Shown piece by piece: positions 32,825-43,498 of a stretch of 64,000 bases of DNA. The notes under the pieces were generated by a model. It was not told the DNA's origin and searched no databases. It worked only from the letters and a program-made list of their open reading frames with translations. The stretch comes from Oreohelix idahoensis (Eukaryota; Mollusca; Gastropoda; Stylommatophora; Oreohelicidae), in contig JAMPIV010012165.1 in NCBI GenBank assembly GCA_024509875.1, positions 1 to 64,000 on the forward strand, in the 5' to 3' direction. Within the stretch, counting starts at the first letter, position 1; every line of letters begins with the position of its first letter. The position numbers and the translations under genes were made by a program.

Positions 32825-34601
32825 TATCCACTCACGTGCACGCACATACAAGACGACAGTTAGACGTACAGAAGTGGGAAAACTATAACAGATGATTATA
32901 TAGATATTCTAGAACGAGCTGACCAACACGCTGATTAAGTTTAAGGGCAGTTTTAATTATCATATAAAATCCCATCACAACACATAAAATTACGTCAAAG
33001 CCTATACAAATAGTCATAAAAATCAAAGAATTTCTACAAGAAATGATAGACCCACAGTTATGATCTTCCCTCGATGTTTAGCCCACAGTCCCGTTAGGAG
33101 AACGATGATAGCTCAAAGAGTCACAGATACATATGAGTTGGGTCTAATATTTTCCCCTTTTGAAGGTATGAACTGACTTTGATAGCAGTATCTATTCTAA
33201 GGAAAAATATAGTTTAGCAACAAAATCTTGCATAAGGAAAGTTACAAAGTGAGTGAATCAAACGAAGAACATCCTTCAGTCTACTTTCACTCGGTTCTTT
33301 CATCAGGGCCCTGACTCACACAACCTTACCTACAATAGTGCGGTTGTTCGCCGTCTGGAACAAGCCTTAGTGTACACTTCGTTTAATCTGTCTATCTGTG
33401 GATAAAGCGGATACCCAGCTCTGCAGATATTGGTTTCATTCACCGTGTCCGGGGAGCGCCCTCTTCAGGCGATCGTTCTTTCTTTACAGATTTAAGTTAA
33501 TGTCACTTATACACGAGGTAAGAGTTAGGGTTTCAGCGGGCACACAGTGTCAGAACACGACGTTTCCCTTAATTAGGAAGATGACCGGTGGACAACTTCT
33601 CTCAACAGATAATCTTGGTTCACCACACACTTGGTCAAATAATGTCGGAAAAGTTAATGTTTTTTTCTGTAATTATTTCTCGCCACAAGGCAGCATGTAC
33701 ATTAGAGTTTGTGAAGAAATATGATCTGGCTCAAAGGCCCAGTATAGCATTTATTCTTTAAAAAACCCATTAGTGGGATTTGGTATTCTGTCTATCTCTT
33801 GAAGGCCCACGCCCTGTCAGACAGGTGTTACTTGAAAACCCACGTGGTTAAAGATATAAAATGTTTATGATTCTCACAGGTATGTCTCTGTACTAAACGC
33901 CGGCAAAGTTGGGTTACCCCAGTATTCACTGAATAAAGAAAAAACACATGAAATATTTTACATATTATGTACTCAATATAACTTACATTTTGAACTGCAA
34001 GCATAGAGCTTGACTTGACGTTTAAACTTTCCCGTGAAATAAGTTATATATAAAAATCAAACATCATGAATTAGGAATACATACGTATTCCGTCAACACT
34101 CATGAGGCATCTAGCATTTATAAGTTAGTTTAGAAAAATTATTCTCCTCTGATTATTTAGCAGTTAAATTAAATTCATTATAGCTACATGATTTTAAGCT
34201 AGAAATTATAATTTATTCTGTTTTACCACTGTAACTCGTCGACTAGAGAATATAACAGACTTATTTTAATTCACTCTGCACAAAAGAACTAGTGAAAAAT
34301 AGGCGATTAAACACTTAATCACTTCACAAAATACTAGATATTTAATGTAATATTTACCTCAACACAGAACTACGGTATCACAACGAAACTAAGAGATTTC
34401 ACTTATAAGTTTAAGTATCTAGAACGAAGTGACCACGTCTACTGCAAATGGAGAATGAGTGAAATCAAGTTTCAAACTCTGGTTAATATCTTAAACCAGA
34501 CAACGGGGCCGCAACTTATTTCGCAAAACGAAATAATCTCCCCTTTCCATCTTAACACCTACGTCTGCTTAGACGCTGCTCATAACTGCCAAACGTGCGT
34601 C

Positions 34602-34790
34602 TTCACACCTCCGTCTAACTATCTGACCGTGAGCGCGCGTGTCAGATGCGAAATGCCAGACACTCTGTCTGCTCTGAGCGAGCATGGCTGGCGCGATTCA
34701 CACCTCCGTCTAACTATCGGACAGTGAGCGCTCATGTCAGATGCGAATGTCAGACGACCCGTCTCCACTGCAGAGGGCAATTTCACACTT
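34602..34790. repeat. 95-bp tandem duplication in the solo LTR
   Basis: TTCACACCTCCGTCTAACTA starts at 34602 and again at 34697; downstream parts including GTGAGCG and GTCAGATGCGAA also repeat. A third, weaker copy may start near 34781. Could be duplicated regulatory sequence. Confidence 0.6.
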
Positions 34791-35113
34791 CGCCGGGAGC
34801 TAGCCTGACGAAAAACTCTCGTGACAGCTGCAAATGTAGACAATTTGTCTGCTCTCATGTCTGATAGACTGAAATCCCACCTAAAATTATCTCGTGCAAG
34901 GGACTGACACGTTAGGTAATCTACTGCGTTTCTAAATGAGAAACGAAACCAGGCGAAAGTTTGAATGGGAAAATAGTAATGCTTATAGTCGCAAAGGTAC
35001 GAATGCGAAAAACAGGAAAAGGATAAAGAGTGATAATAAAATAGAGGACACGGGTAGAAAAAAAGAAGAGAATATAGAAAATTTATTGATCATAATCTCT
35101 ATGTGACACCCCC

Positions 35114-35456
35114 TTACCATAAAAGCTTTTGCGGCCGATATAAAGAAGCAATACCAATTTGCAAAAAGTCAGGAAAAGACATTGACTGACGATATAGACC
35201 AGAAATTTAACACCATTTCAACAAAATATAAGGAACGCAGCAAATCATGCTTGGGATTCCAGGAAAGGAAGAAGCAAGACTGGATAACACCAGAATCATT
35301 AAACACCATAACGATGAGAAAGGAAATGAAAATAAAGAAAACAGAAGCGAAGTCCCCCAGGTTAAAGCAATTATATAGTGAACAGTACAGTCAGCTGGAC
35401 AAGGAAGTTAAACGCCAAACCCGAGCCAACAAAAGGAATGAGGAATTACTCTTCTT
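35114..35456 (+). pseudogene. RTE LINE (+): linker between endonuclease and reverse transcriptase
   Basis: Reads KAFAADIKKQYQFAKSQEK, then RKKQDWITPESLN and YSQLDKEVKRQTRANKR, typical of the RTE region between nuclease and polymerase. It continues the frame of 32420-32549. It stops near 35445 where the minus-strand RTE copy begins; about 150 residues expected before the next plus-strand piece are absent. Confidence 0.75.
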
Positions 35457-35473
35457 TCATAACCCAATCAATA
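35457..35473. repeat. 17-bp copy of an internal RTE segment
   Basis: TCATAACCCAATCAATA occurs here, at the junction, and again at 36331-36347 within the minus RTE copy (its DWVMRN codons). Confidence 0.7.
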
Positions 35474-36412
35474 AATAATAATAAAATAAATAAATTCTGT
35501 AAGCACCAAACACGGCGCATAAGGCAGAAACCAGTGCTCTCCAGGTTGTTCGTTGTGACGCCACTCCTCTTAGCTCTTGCACATTGTTTAATCCCAACGT
35601 TCTTCCTTCTCTTATTATTGTTCTTCTGAGTGTTTCTTTTGGTCTTCCTTTTTTCCTCTTACCCTCAGGAACCCAAGTGAGTGCCTGCAATGGTATTCTG
35701 TTGTTTTGCATTCGTAGGACATGACCGATATATGACCATCGTCTTTTCCTTATATAGTTGGAGACATATTTCTGCCTAGAATCTTCTCTTATTTGTCGAT
35801 TAGTCTTGAATTCTTTCCAACTGATGTTCATGAGTTTTCTAAGACATTTGTTCTCGAATGTATTCAGCTTGTTCTCCAATGATTTTGTTATTTTCCAACT
35901 CTCACAGCCGTATGTTAACACTGAGATAACATTTGAATTAAACAGACGAAGCTTGGTATGTATATTCAATGATCGTAATTTCCAAATGTTAGATAATCTA
36001 TTGAAGGCGCTAGCTGCCAAAGCAATTATAGTATGAATTTCTCTTGTTGAGTCATTTTACTGCCTAAATAATTGAAACTTTCAACTTTCTGTAGTTTTCC
36101 CCCGTTCAGGATGATATTAAAGGTCTCGTTAGAAAAGTTCATAACTTTAGTTTTAGAGGCATTTATTTGGAGACCTATTTTAACCGAAAGATGACACAAA
36201 TTACTTACTGCTTCTTGGGATTGTCTGGGTGTTGAACTTAAGAATGCTAAATCATCTGTGAAATCCAGGTCCCCCAGGAATTTTCCATTTGTCCATTTTA
36301 TACCTAATTGTTCATTGTGGGTATAGTTTCTCATAACCCAATCAATAGCTATTCCAAAAAGTAGTGGTGACATAATACAGCCTTGTTTCACCCCTGTGTC
36401 TACTGTAAACAA
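35470..36412 (-). pseudogene. RTE LINE (-): 5'-truncated reverse transcriptase and C-terminus
   Basis: Two minus-strand frames (36026-36412, 35457-36020). The first begins TVDTGVKQGCIMSPLLF and carries LDFTDDLAFLSS, where Thr replaces the usual Ala of the [FY]ADD box. The second has the RTE C-terminal hallmarks LTYGCESWKIT, RRWSYIGHVLRM and KGRPKETLRRT. The 3' side ends in a TTTATTA-rich tail, as RTE elements often do. A 5'-truncated copy sitting inside the plus-strand RTE. Confidence 0.85.
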
Positions 36413-36413
36413 G

Positions 36414-37685
36414 CAAAATACTAGGGAGCATAATTATACAAGGAATTTCAAAAGCAGTAGACCTCAAACTGAGGAAAGAACAAGCAGGATTTAGAAAGAA
36501 CAGAAGATGTGTGGATCATATATTTACCGTCAGGAACATTGTAGAGAAATGCTTAGAATGGCAAAGACAGCTGTACATTAATTTCGTTGATTTTGAAAAT
36601 GCTTTTGACAGTATACATAGGGACAGTTTATGGAAAATACTGAGGGCTTATGGAATTCCAAGCTGCATAGTGTCAATCATAAAAAGCCTCTATGCCAACT
36701 TTACGAGTAGCGTTGGGCAGAGCAACCTAACCTTTGAGGTGAAGACGGGAGTACGACAGGGATGCCCCTTATCAACCACTCTATTTTTAACAGTCATAGA
36801 CTGCGTGATGCGCCAGACAACAGAGGGCAATCCAAGAGGAATAAGATGGACTACATTTTCTACATTGGAAGATCTGGAATATGCAGATGACATTGCACTG
36901 CTAGCACATTCACATCAACACATCCAGGAAAAAATGGATAGACTTATTAAATATAGCCAGCTTGTGGCTTGAACATCAATATAAAGAAGTCAGAGGTCAT
37001 GACGGTCAATGTGAGCAACCCTGAGCCCATATCAGTAAGGAATCTGCAACTGGAACAGACAGACACCTTTACATACCTAGGATGCATAGTAACACCAGAC
37101 GGCGGAGCAAGCAAAGACATCAACAACAGAATGAACAGAGCAAGAACAGCCTTTTTAGACTAAACAACATCTGGAAGTCCTCTCAGTAAAGCACAAGCAC
37201 AAAATTAAGATTATATCAGAGCTGTGTGCTTTCTGTGCTTCTCTATGGTACGGAATGCTGGAGAGTTACACAGAAGGAAATGTCGAAATTGTTCTCTTTT
37301 CACACCACGTGCCGAAGAAATATTCACCGAATCTTTTGGCCGAATACCATCACCAACCAAGACCTGATTACTCGGAGCAAGCAAGACGACATGCACACCA
37401 TTATAGCTGGCAGACGCTGGAGCTGGGTTGGCCATGTCCTTAGAAGAGACCCTGATGCCATCACAAGAACAGCTATGCTATGGACCCCTGAAGGAAAACG
37501 AAAGAGAATCCGACCAAAAACAACTGTGGAAGCTGAGATGCAAAGAATGAACCAGAGTTGGGGCACTGTACGAAGGATGCCACCAACCGAGCAAAGTGGA
37601 ATCAATTTGTTGTTGCCCTACAAGACGCAACCAGGCGTGATGGCTAATGACTGCTTTGACGGTCGGCGGCTAAAGATAAAAAAAG
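36414..37685 (+). pseudogene. RTE LINE (+): reverse transcriptase and C-terminus
   Basis: Starts KILGSIIIQGISKAVDLK, then EQAGFRKNRRCVDHIF, the motif-A region FVDFENAFDSIHRD, GVRQGCPLS and LEYADDIALL (YADD present). Frame changes near 36960 (one base missing before LNINIKKSE) and near 37165 divide it into three frames; the C-terminal part has LLYGTECWRVT and RRWSWVGHVLRRD. It belongs with 32420-32549 and 35114-35456 as one dispersed LINE copy. Ends in a short A-rich tail at about 37685. Confidence 0.85.
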
Positions 37686-37912
37686 AAGTAAAATGTTTTC
37701 TAGATACTTATAGGTTTTACCAGTAATGCCAATCTTTTTCATTTTGTAAAGAGCTCCATCGCTCCAGCATTCATCATATGCTCTAGCGACTTCCAAAAAT
37801 ACTGCCACTGTTTTCTCTGTCCTCTTGAACCCTAGCTTTACATCGTGTTCTAATCTTACAAGCTGGTCTACTGTACTTCTGTCTGCTCTAAACCCTGACT
37901 GGGTTGGGCTAT
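37686..37912 (-). pseudogene. Jockey-like LINE (-): downstream reverse transcriptase piece
   Basis: Minus strand reads SPTQSGFRADRSTVDQLV, then VAVFLEVARAYDECWSDG (motif-A region; the usual Asp-x-x-x-Ala-Phe-Asp is altered) and KKIGITGKTYKYLENIL. Includes one copy of the target-site duplication GCTAT (37908-37912). Cut off at the left where the plus-strand RTE ends. Confidence 0.75.
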
Positions 37913-39437
37913 TGTTACCAATAGATTACTGGTGGCAATGTATGTAGTTATTATAATATTTATTTGTCTGAGGGAAAGTATTTGTTTTTAGAATCAAAAT
38001 GCTTTCCTGGTCAAAGATATATCACCCATGATTGATTGATACTTTTGTTATATGGGCTATCTCCCCTGGATATCGAATTTGGCGTATGAATCTAGATTTT
38101 GTTGGTCTGTTCCTTGTTGGGCAAGAAACAGATTGTTCTTGCTTAAGTTTATGCAGGAATGTTTATGGTTCGAGTCTATATCTACTCTGTGTCTATTTCA
38201 GACGATTCGGTCTTATATCGTGATATCTTTGTATGTCTATGTGGGACTATTTTTCCTTGTACTGAACTATGGGGTCAGGCAGTTTCTGCGCATGCGAATA
38301 GGAAAGAGGGTCTTCCGTGATGATGGAATGCCTGGTGAATGCCATGTCGGAGACCAGTCCGAAGTTTATTGAGCGCTGTGATCTATTATGGGGAAGAAGA
38401 TAGTTTCTGATATGATTATTAAGTCTATGAGTTCCCCAGTGTTTATTCTGTAACGCCAGGAGAGGGCGTATGTGTTCTGCTAGTGTATTTCCCATGCCCA
38501 GGTAAAAGAACTTTTTGCTGAACTTTTTCGTCCTAGGCTTAGATGGGCAGACGTCTACATGATGATTATCTATATCAATATGTCGGGATGACATGTTACC
38601 TAGCAGCACTGAATATGATTAGAAACATTTGTGTTCATGAACAAAGCCTTTATTGAAGCTTTACTATGCATTTGTATAGTGAGTAATGCTCACTGGAATC
38701 AGAAGCCATTTTGAGATCCTATTTTTTGTCGATCATCGATCAGAGAACAGGGATGCCCCCTTATTATCAGGTGATGATTAAGAGATCACAGTTATAAAGA
38801 AAAGCCAATACTGATGGGTTAACATTGTCTTCAGAAATATTTGCTGAACTTTACCTAAAGGAATCTTCGCTAGAAAAGAGGTTCTGTCTAGGAGTCATGC
38901 TTGAACATTATTTATTAACTGACATGATCGGTCAGTAAGGCCTGATGATTATATTTATAAACAGTGGAAATCTAAGTGCTTGTCTACGGACGTTCCATTG
39001 TAATGTTCTTCAACATGAATGCCAACTTAAGATTGTAGACCATTGATCAACAATATGATGATATATGTCGACCTGTTTTCCTGTAACTATACCCGTACTG
39101 TCCAAGTGTGTGCGTCCAATTGAACAGTATGAAACGACCACAGTAGTCTGCATCATTAACTTCTAACTACGTGTGAGTGAGTGTTTGATCTTCTAGTCAA
39201 CTCTTCAGAACAATCCATGCATTCGCGTACTGACACTCACATTAACACTCATAGTCAACATTACATTCTTGTCGGGGCCTCATTACGTTTTGGGACAAGG
39301 TGACCTGTATGCCCTACACTGTGCCGGTTTTGAGTTGACCATCTACACCAATACCAGATTTATTAACATTGTGACTGGACGAGCAATATCACAAAATAGC
39401 ACTTATCAACGTGGTGATCGAAAAACAGACCTTATCA
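37913..39437 (+). mobile_element. Solo LTR of the element A family
   Basis: 1525 bp, TGTTACC to ACCTTATCA, flanked by GCTAT at 37908-37912 and 39438-39442. Many blocks match element A's LTR, for example CAGATTGTTCTTGCTT near 38130 and ACTGTCCAAGTGTG near 39097; the end AAAACAGACCTTATCA parallels A's AAAACAGAGTTTATCA. No internal region remains. Removing it with one GCTAT restores the LINE frame. Confidence 0.9.
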
Positions 39438-40060
39438 GCTATATAACTTTTTTTTCCCCAGGTAGAATTGAACTCCTGTTTTAACAACAGTTTCCAGTAT
39501 TTTGCCTAGTTGTGGTGTTAAGGTGATAGGACTATATGAACTTACATCGTGGGATTTCTTATTTGGATTTAGGATGGGTTAATATCATAGCTACTTTCCA
39601 TGCTTTTGGTATCTTTCATAAGCTCCAGATTTTGTTATAAAGGGAAGTTATTACGTTTATAGTTTTTTGGGTACTTTCTTAAGGATTTCATAGCTAAGTA
39701 TATCTTGCCCTGAGGCAGTATTAGATTTCTCTTTAATTGCACTAGTTACTTCTTCCTCTGTAATATCAGCATCTAAATAGTTTGTTTCATGTATCTGGTC
39801 TGGTTGCTCTTTTAAAAACTGTATCTTAAGTCTTTCTCTTCTCTCATTTTCTTCCTGTCCAAGACTACTTTTTGCACTGACTTTATAGAAATACTCAGCA
39901 AGGGCATTAGTTTTTTTCTGTATCTGTTTCTGCTCTCTTTGGTAGTTTGATTGTTGGCATTATTGTTTTCTTTTTGTTTCCTTTGATTGCCTTAAGTTTT
40001 TTCCATACTTTGGGTCTTTGGCCTGCCGACGCTCTCTTTATATAGGCGGCTTGACCAAAT
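39438..40060 (-). pseudogene. Jockey-like LINE (-): upstream reverse transcriptase piece
   Basis: Minus strand reads RPKVWKKLKAIKGN, AEYFYKVSAKSSLG, ITEEEVTSAIKEK, ASGQDILSYEILKK, then PNKKSHDVSSYSPITLTPQ and GKILETVVKTGVQF, the N-terminal blocks of a LINE reverse transcriptase. It runs in the same frame through the insertion point into 37686-37907. Some frame damage occurs around 39570-39650. 5' end not identified. Confidence 0.78.
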
Positions 40061-40634
40061 CACACGCAGTGCACTCGCTTAGTAATTGCGTCACGAAAGT
40101 AACACACGCGTAGCCGGGATGAGGACTATTTACCGGTGTTCTTGTAAAACTCATACTGGGCAAAAACACAGCTATATACTTCGGGTATTGTACACATGAA
40201 TATGAAAATGAGAGCGTTGTTATTGCTGTCTCACACCTCTTTATTTGTTTAGACGTTAAGGTGGAGCGGTAGGTTAGGGTTTGTTTAGATTACGTTCTCC
40301 TTTTAAGCGTTCACGTCAGGGCCCTGTATAACCAAACCGCGTTTACATTAAGTAAAATTGTTGAATTTAGATTGACCAGTCCCCAACCACTCCCTTACTA
40401 CTTAACGCTCCTGTTGCCCCCTTTTATTTAAACACTCCAGCGTGAGAAATAATACAGTATGCAACGTAGATTAACCACAATCAAGAAAATGGCACACTAA
40501 ATAAATTTAAAAAACGTCATGATATAACCAACAGTCCATGTATATGGTAAATGGTTAAAAGGTGCGTGCTACGCAAATGAAAATAGCAAACAAATTAAAA
40601 AAAAGAGAGGCAGGGGATGACTAAAGAACACATA

Positions 40635-40940
40635 GAGAAGAGAACTGAAAACAGACATAAATGGGGTGAAGTAGACATAGAAAGACCTTGAGCAGATGGC
40701 ACAGGACAGGAAGGCTTGGTATACGTTTGTTGAAGGTCTATGCTCCTGGGGGAGCTGAAAGATGAAAGAAGTAGAATTCTCCAGGGTAATAGAAACAGAG
40801 AATGGCCACACACACGCGCACAAAACCCCCACACACATGGGGAGGCAACTGGACACAGACATGGAAGGGGTTACGGATACATAGAAAGACTTTGAACAGA
40901 TGGCACAATTCAGAAGGGCTTGACGTAAAGTTGTGTAAGT
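40635..40940 (+). repeat. Duplicated LINE-tail-like segment
   Basis: Two diverged direct copies about 210 bp apart: one with ACAGACATAAATGGGG then CAGATGGCACAGGACAGG, the other with ACAGACATGGAAGGGG then CAGATGGCACAATTCAG. In one plus frame the first reads KDLEQMAQDRKAW, resembling the end of some LINE polyproteins. Confidence 0.45.
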
Positions 40941-41678
40941 CCTGAACTCTATCAGGAGCGACACGTCTAAATTTGTCTAAGAATGTTACCCCCAAAAATA
41001 TTCACTTGCAGAAATACATGCACGCGCTGTGACAAACCAATCGAAAACAGTGATGCAAAAAGTAAGGCGGCTTTCAACATCCACACGTGGGGGCCAATCT
41101 ATGACAAGTTCTCGTGGTTCCTATAAATAAATAAATATTTTTGCTTCGTAATGACATTAGATTGAGGATGGATTTTAGAATTATAATGGTTCAAAGCCAA
41201 AAATAACTATCCAGAAAATATGAAAACGTTTATTGAAAAAATACTTTATGTAAAAATAAAAACCCAGAGCAGTGACTTACCAACTGTTAGCACTACTGAA
41301 AACATCAGAACACCAGTATAGAAATTAAACGACGTTTGGTAAACCGTATATTCTCACCAAGCTCTAATGTGACCGACGGATCAAGTATATAGGTTGAACG
41401 TGGCGCGCCTTGTAAAAACTAAGCAAAATGTTACTTTAAAAATAAGTTCTATGGGATCTCTGAAGAACACGATTACTACACCCACTGGCAAGTCGTTTAA
41501 GGCGGCTAGTTCGAGGTTATGCGTGGGGCAGTCAAGGGGTCGTACACATTTGACGCCCCACTGTAAGAGGTGGAAGGGGATCAAAATGTTGTGACGTTGT
41601 GTGACGATGGGGAAGACGGTTTGGAAAAATGTCACGTCAAACAAAAAAGAGTCATACTCACTTCTTACATAAATTATG

Positions 41679-41785
41679 TTTCTACTTTTATCCGCAATAT
41701 TTAACTTTTATGCACAAAAGTTAACTTTTATCAGCATTTGTTAACTTTAATCTGTAATAGTTAACTTTTTGCCGTAATAGATAAC
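41679..41785. repeat. 20-bp tandem repeat, about five copies
   Basis: Units follow GTTAACTTTTATCNGNAATA, each starting with a GTTAAC-like palindrome in the last three to four copies. Units are 20-22 bp. Confidence 0.75.
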
Positions 41786-43498
41786 AACCCTTGTTAAGGT
41801 TATAAATGATATGTTATACTCGTAGTATGTTGCTACACGCAGGCATATATCCATTGATTTGAGGAGATATAGCTGTCTGTAGTAAAGTCATTTTTTTGTA
41901 CGATTTTTCACTAGTATTGAACGCCGCATATGTTGCGACATCACCGGTCACTAGTGCCGTAATGGATCACAGGCTTTTTGGGATTTTAACGGTCAGCCGT
42001 CTTGGCATTTAGTATTTTGTAGTCGTCCGAGTAAAACGTACTATCTTTTCATGCTACTAAGACTTGTGGATACTTGATTCTCATGTTCGTGGCATCTCTA
42101 GTTTTCGGAGGCCTCCATTTTCGTATAAAGCATCTAAGATTTTTGTCATGAATATCTCTGCTGCATTGCTTGGGTCTTCGTGGTTTGTACGAACCTTTAG
42201 ACACAACGGCCAGAATTAAGGAGAAAAGAGGAACATAATTTGTTTTACTGCCACTTGTTGTTATAAGATGCCTAATGTTTGAAGTTTATTGACAGACGAC
42301 TTGCTACGAAGAAATACATCGTTACTACATTTTATCACGCCGCGTCTCTTACTGCATGATGGAACGATACTGTCATAATAAACTTTGCTACGTTTCCTGT
42401 GGAGCTGACACCTGCCGGCTTCTGTTATAAAATGCCATCGTTTTTTGGGTCCTGAATGACTACCCATTTCTATTCGCGTATCAAAGCATGATTTGCTCTT
42501 CAAGATAGACTGTTCTACATAATACTAATATTCATTCGTAGCAACCCCCATCGTGGACTACTTACATTCTCTATATATTTAAATCTCTCAGGTGTGCCGT
42601 CACGGACGTCAGTCATAAACTTTTCCCCACCCACCAAAGATGAAATCTGGCCTTCGCACTAAACTGCACGACGCTCAAAGTAACATGCATCTTTTTCCCA
42701 CAAAAGTTGCAATTATATTGTAATGAATAAATAGGAAACACATAGTAAAGTGGCACAAATCTGCTATATATTTTATTGTTATTAACCTTTTTTGCCGTTT
42801 GATTATATCCTTTTGACAGAGGATAAATTACATTCCTTGAAAAATAAAAGCCACAATAATTTTTTTTCTTCAAAACGTTACAACAATGTGTAATAATATA
42901 ACTTCATTCAGAATCACTAAATTGGTACCCCAGCCTTCTAAATGTGCTGCAGAAATATTAAGACGTTCTTTCCCCTTCATTATTTTTGTGACGAAACGGG
43001 GCGACCTCTATCGATCTTTGGTTCTCTCCAGCAGTATCGGTACATTTGTGGTACTGATTTTTATTAGGTGCTGTCAATTATCGTACTTTTCTTTCTTTAT
43101 TTATTTGTCTGCTAAGTGGCAGATATGTGATTTTATCAAAGCACCCTGTAAGTGATAACTATCACAGTTGTGACACTCCTTGCAAATATGTCACCGGTTT
43201 GTTACCTGGTCATCCCAGCCTGCGAGGAACTGAGATTTGATTGTCGCCGGCGCGTTTAGATTTAGTGATAAGACGAGATTACTGTCTGTGTGACACATGT
43301 GGGCAGACAAATGTGATATAAACGCTTCCGGTCCTTGGTTAAAAAGTAATCATGGATTTATTACAGTTTAGACAATATGAGTCTACAAATGTGTTTATGA
43401 GAGTGTATGCAAGGCATCAGATGTTCATATATGGTAATACGTGACCTTTGCAGGCACGCACCTTATTTCACGTGGGACTATTTTGAAATATAACACCC

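Larger units (their letters stand above)
32550..35108. mobile_element. Solo LTR (2559 bp) inside the RTE LINE
   Basis: Begins TGTCGTAG and ends ATGTGACA, flanked by CCCCC on both sides (32545-32549, 35109-35113). Removing it with one duplication copy restores the RTE frame: SKL, stop, DPLTIKAFAADIKKQ. No coding domains inside, so a solo LTR. Its start resembles the element E LTR (TGTCGTAAAT at 58075) and both carry a TCTTCTCTTTCAC-like stretch about 150 bases in, suggesting a distant relative of E (inference). Confidence 0.85.
40061..43493. other. Largely unassigned DNA left of element D
   Basis: No convincing gene. A TATATA box-like site near 40044 has no supported transcript. Only the two repeats listed separately (40635-40940, 41679-41785) stand out. 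Confidence 0.45.

Noticed and set aside
32674..32895. Open frame with a long Ile-Tyr repeat.
   Set aside because: Simply the translated (TA)n microsatellite; the same applies to 57937-58128.
38032..38609. Open frames on both strands near 38.0-38.6 kb.
   Set aside because: They lie inside the solo LTR 37913-39437 and match nothing.
40040..40050. TATATA box-like site followed by possible transcription start.
   Set aside because: No supported gene downstream, and part of it overlaps the end of a LINE remnant.
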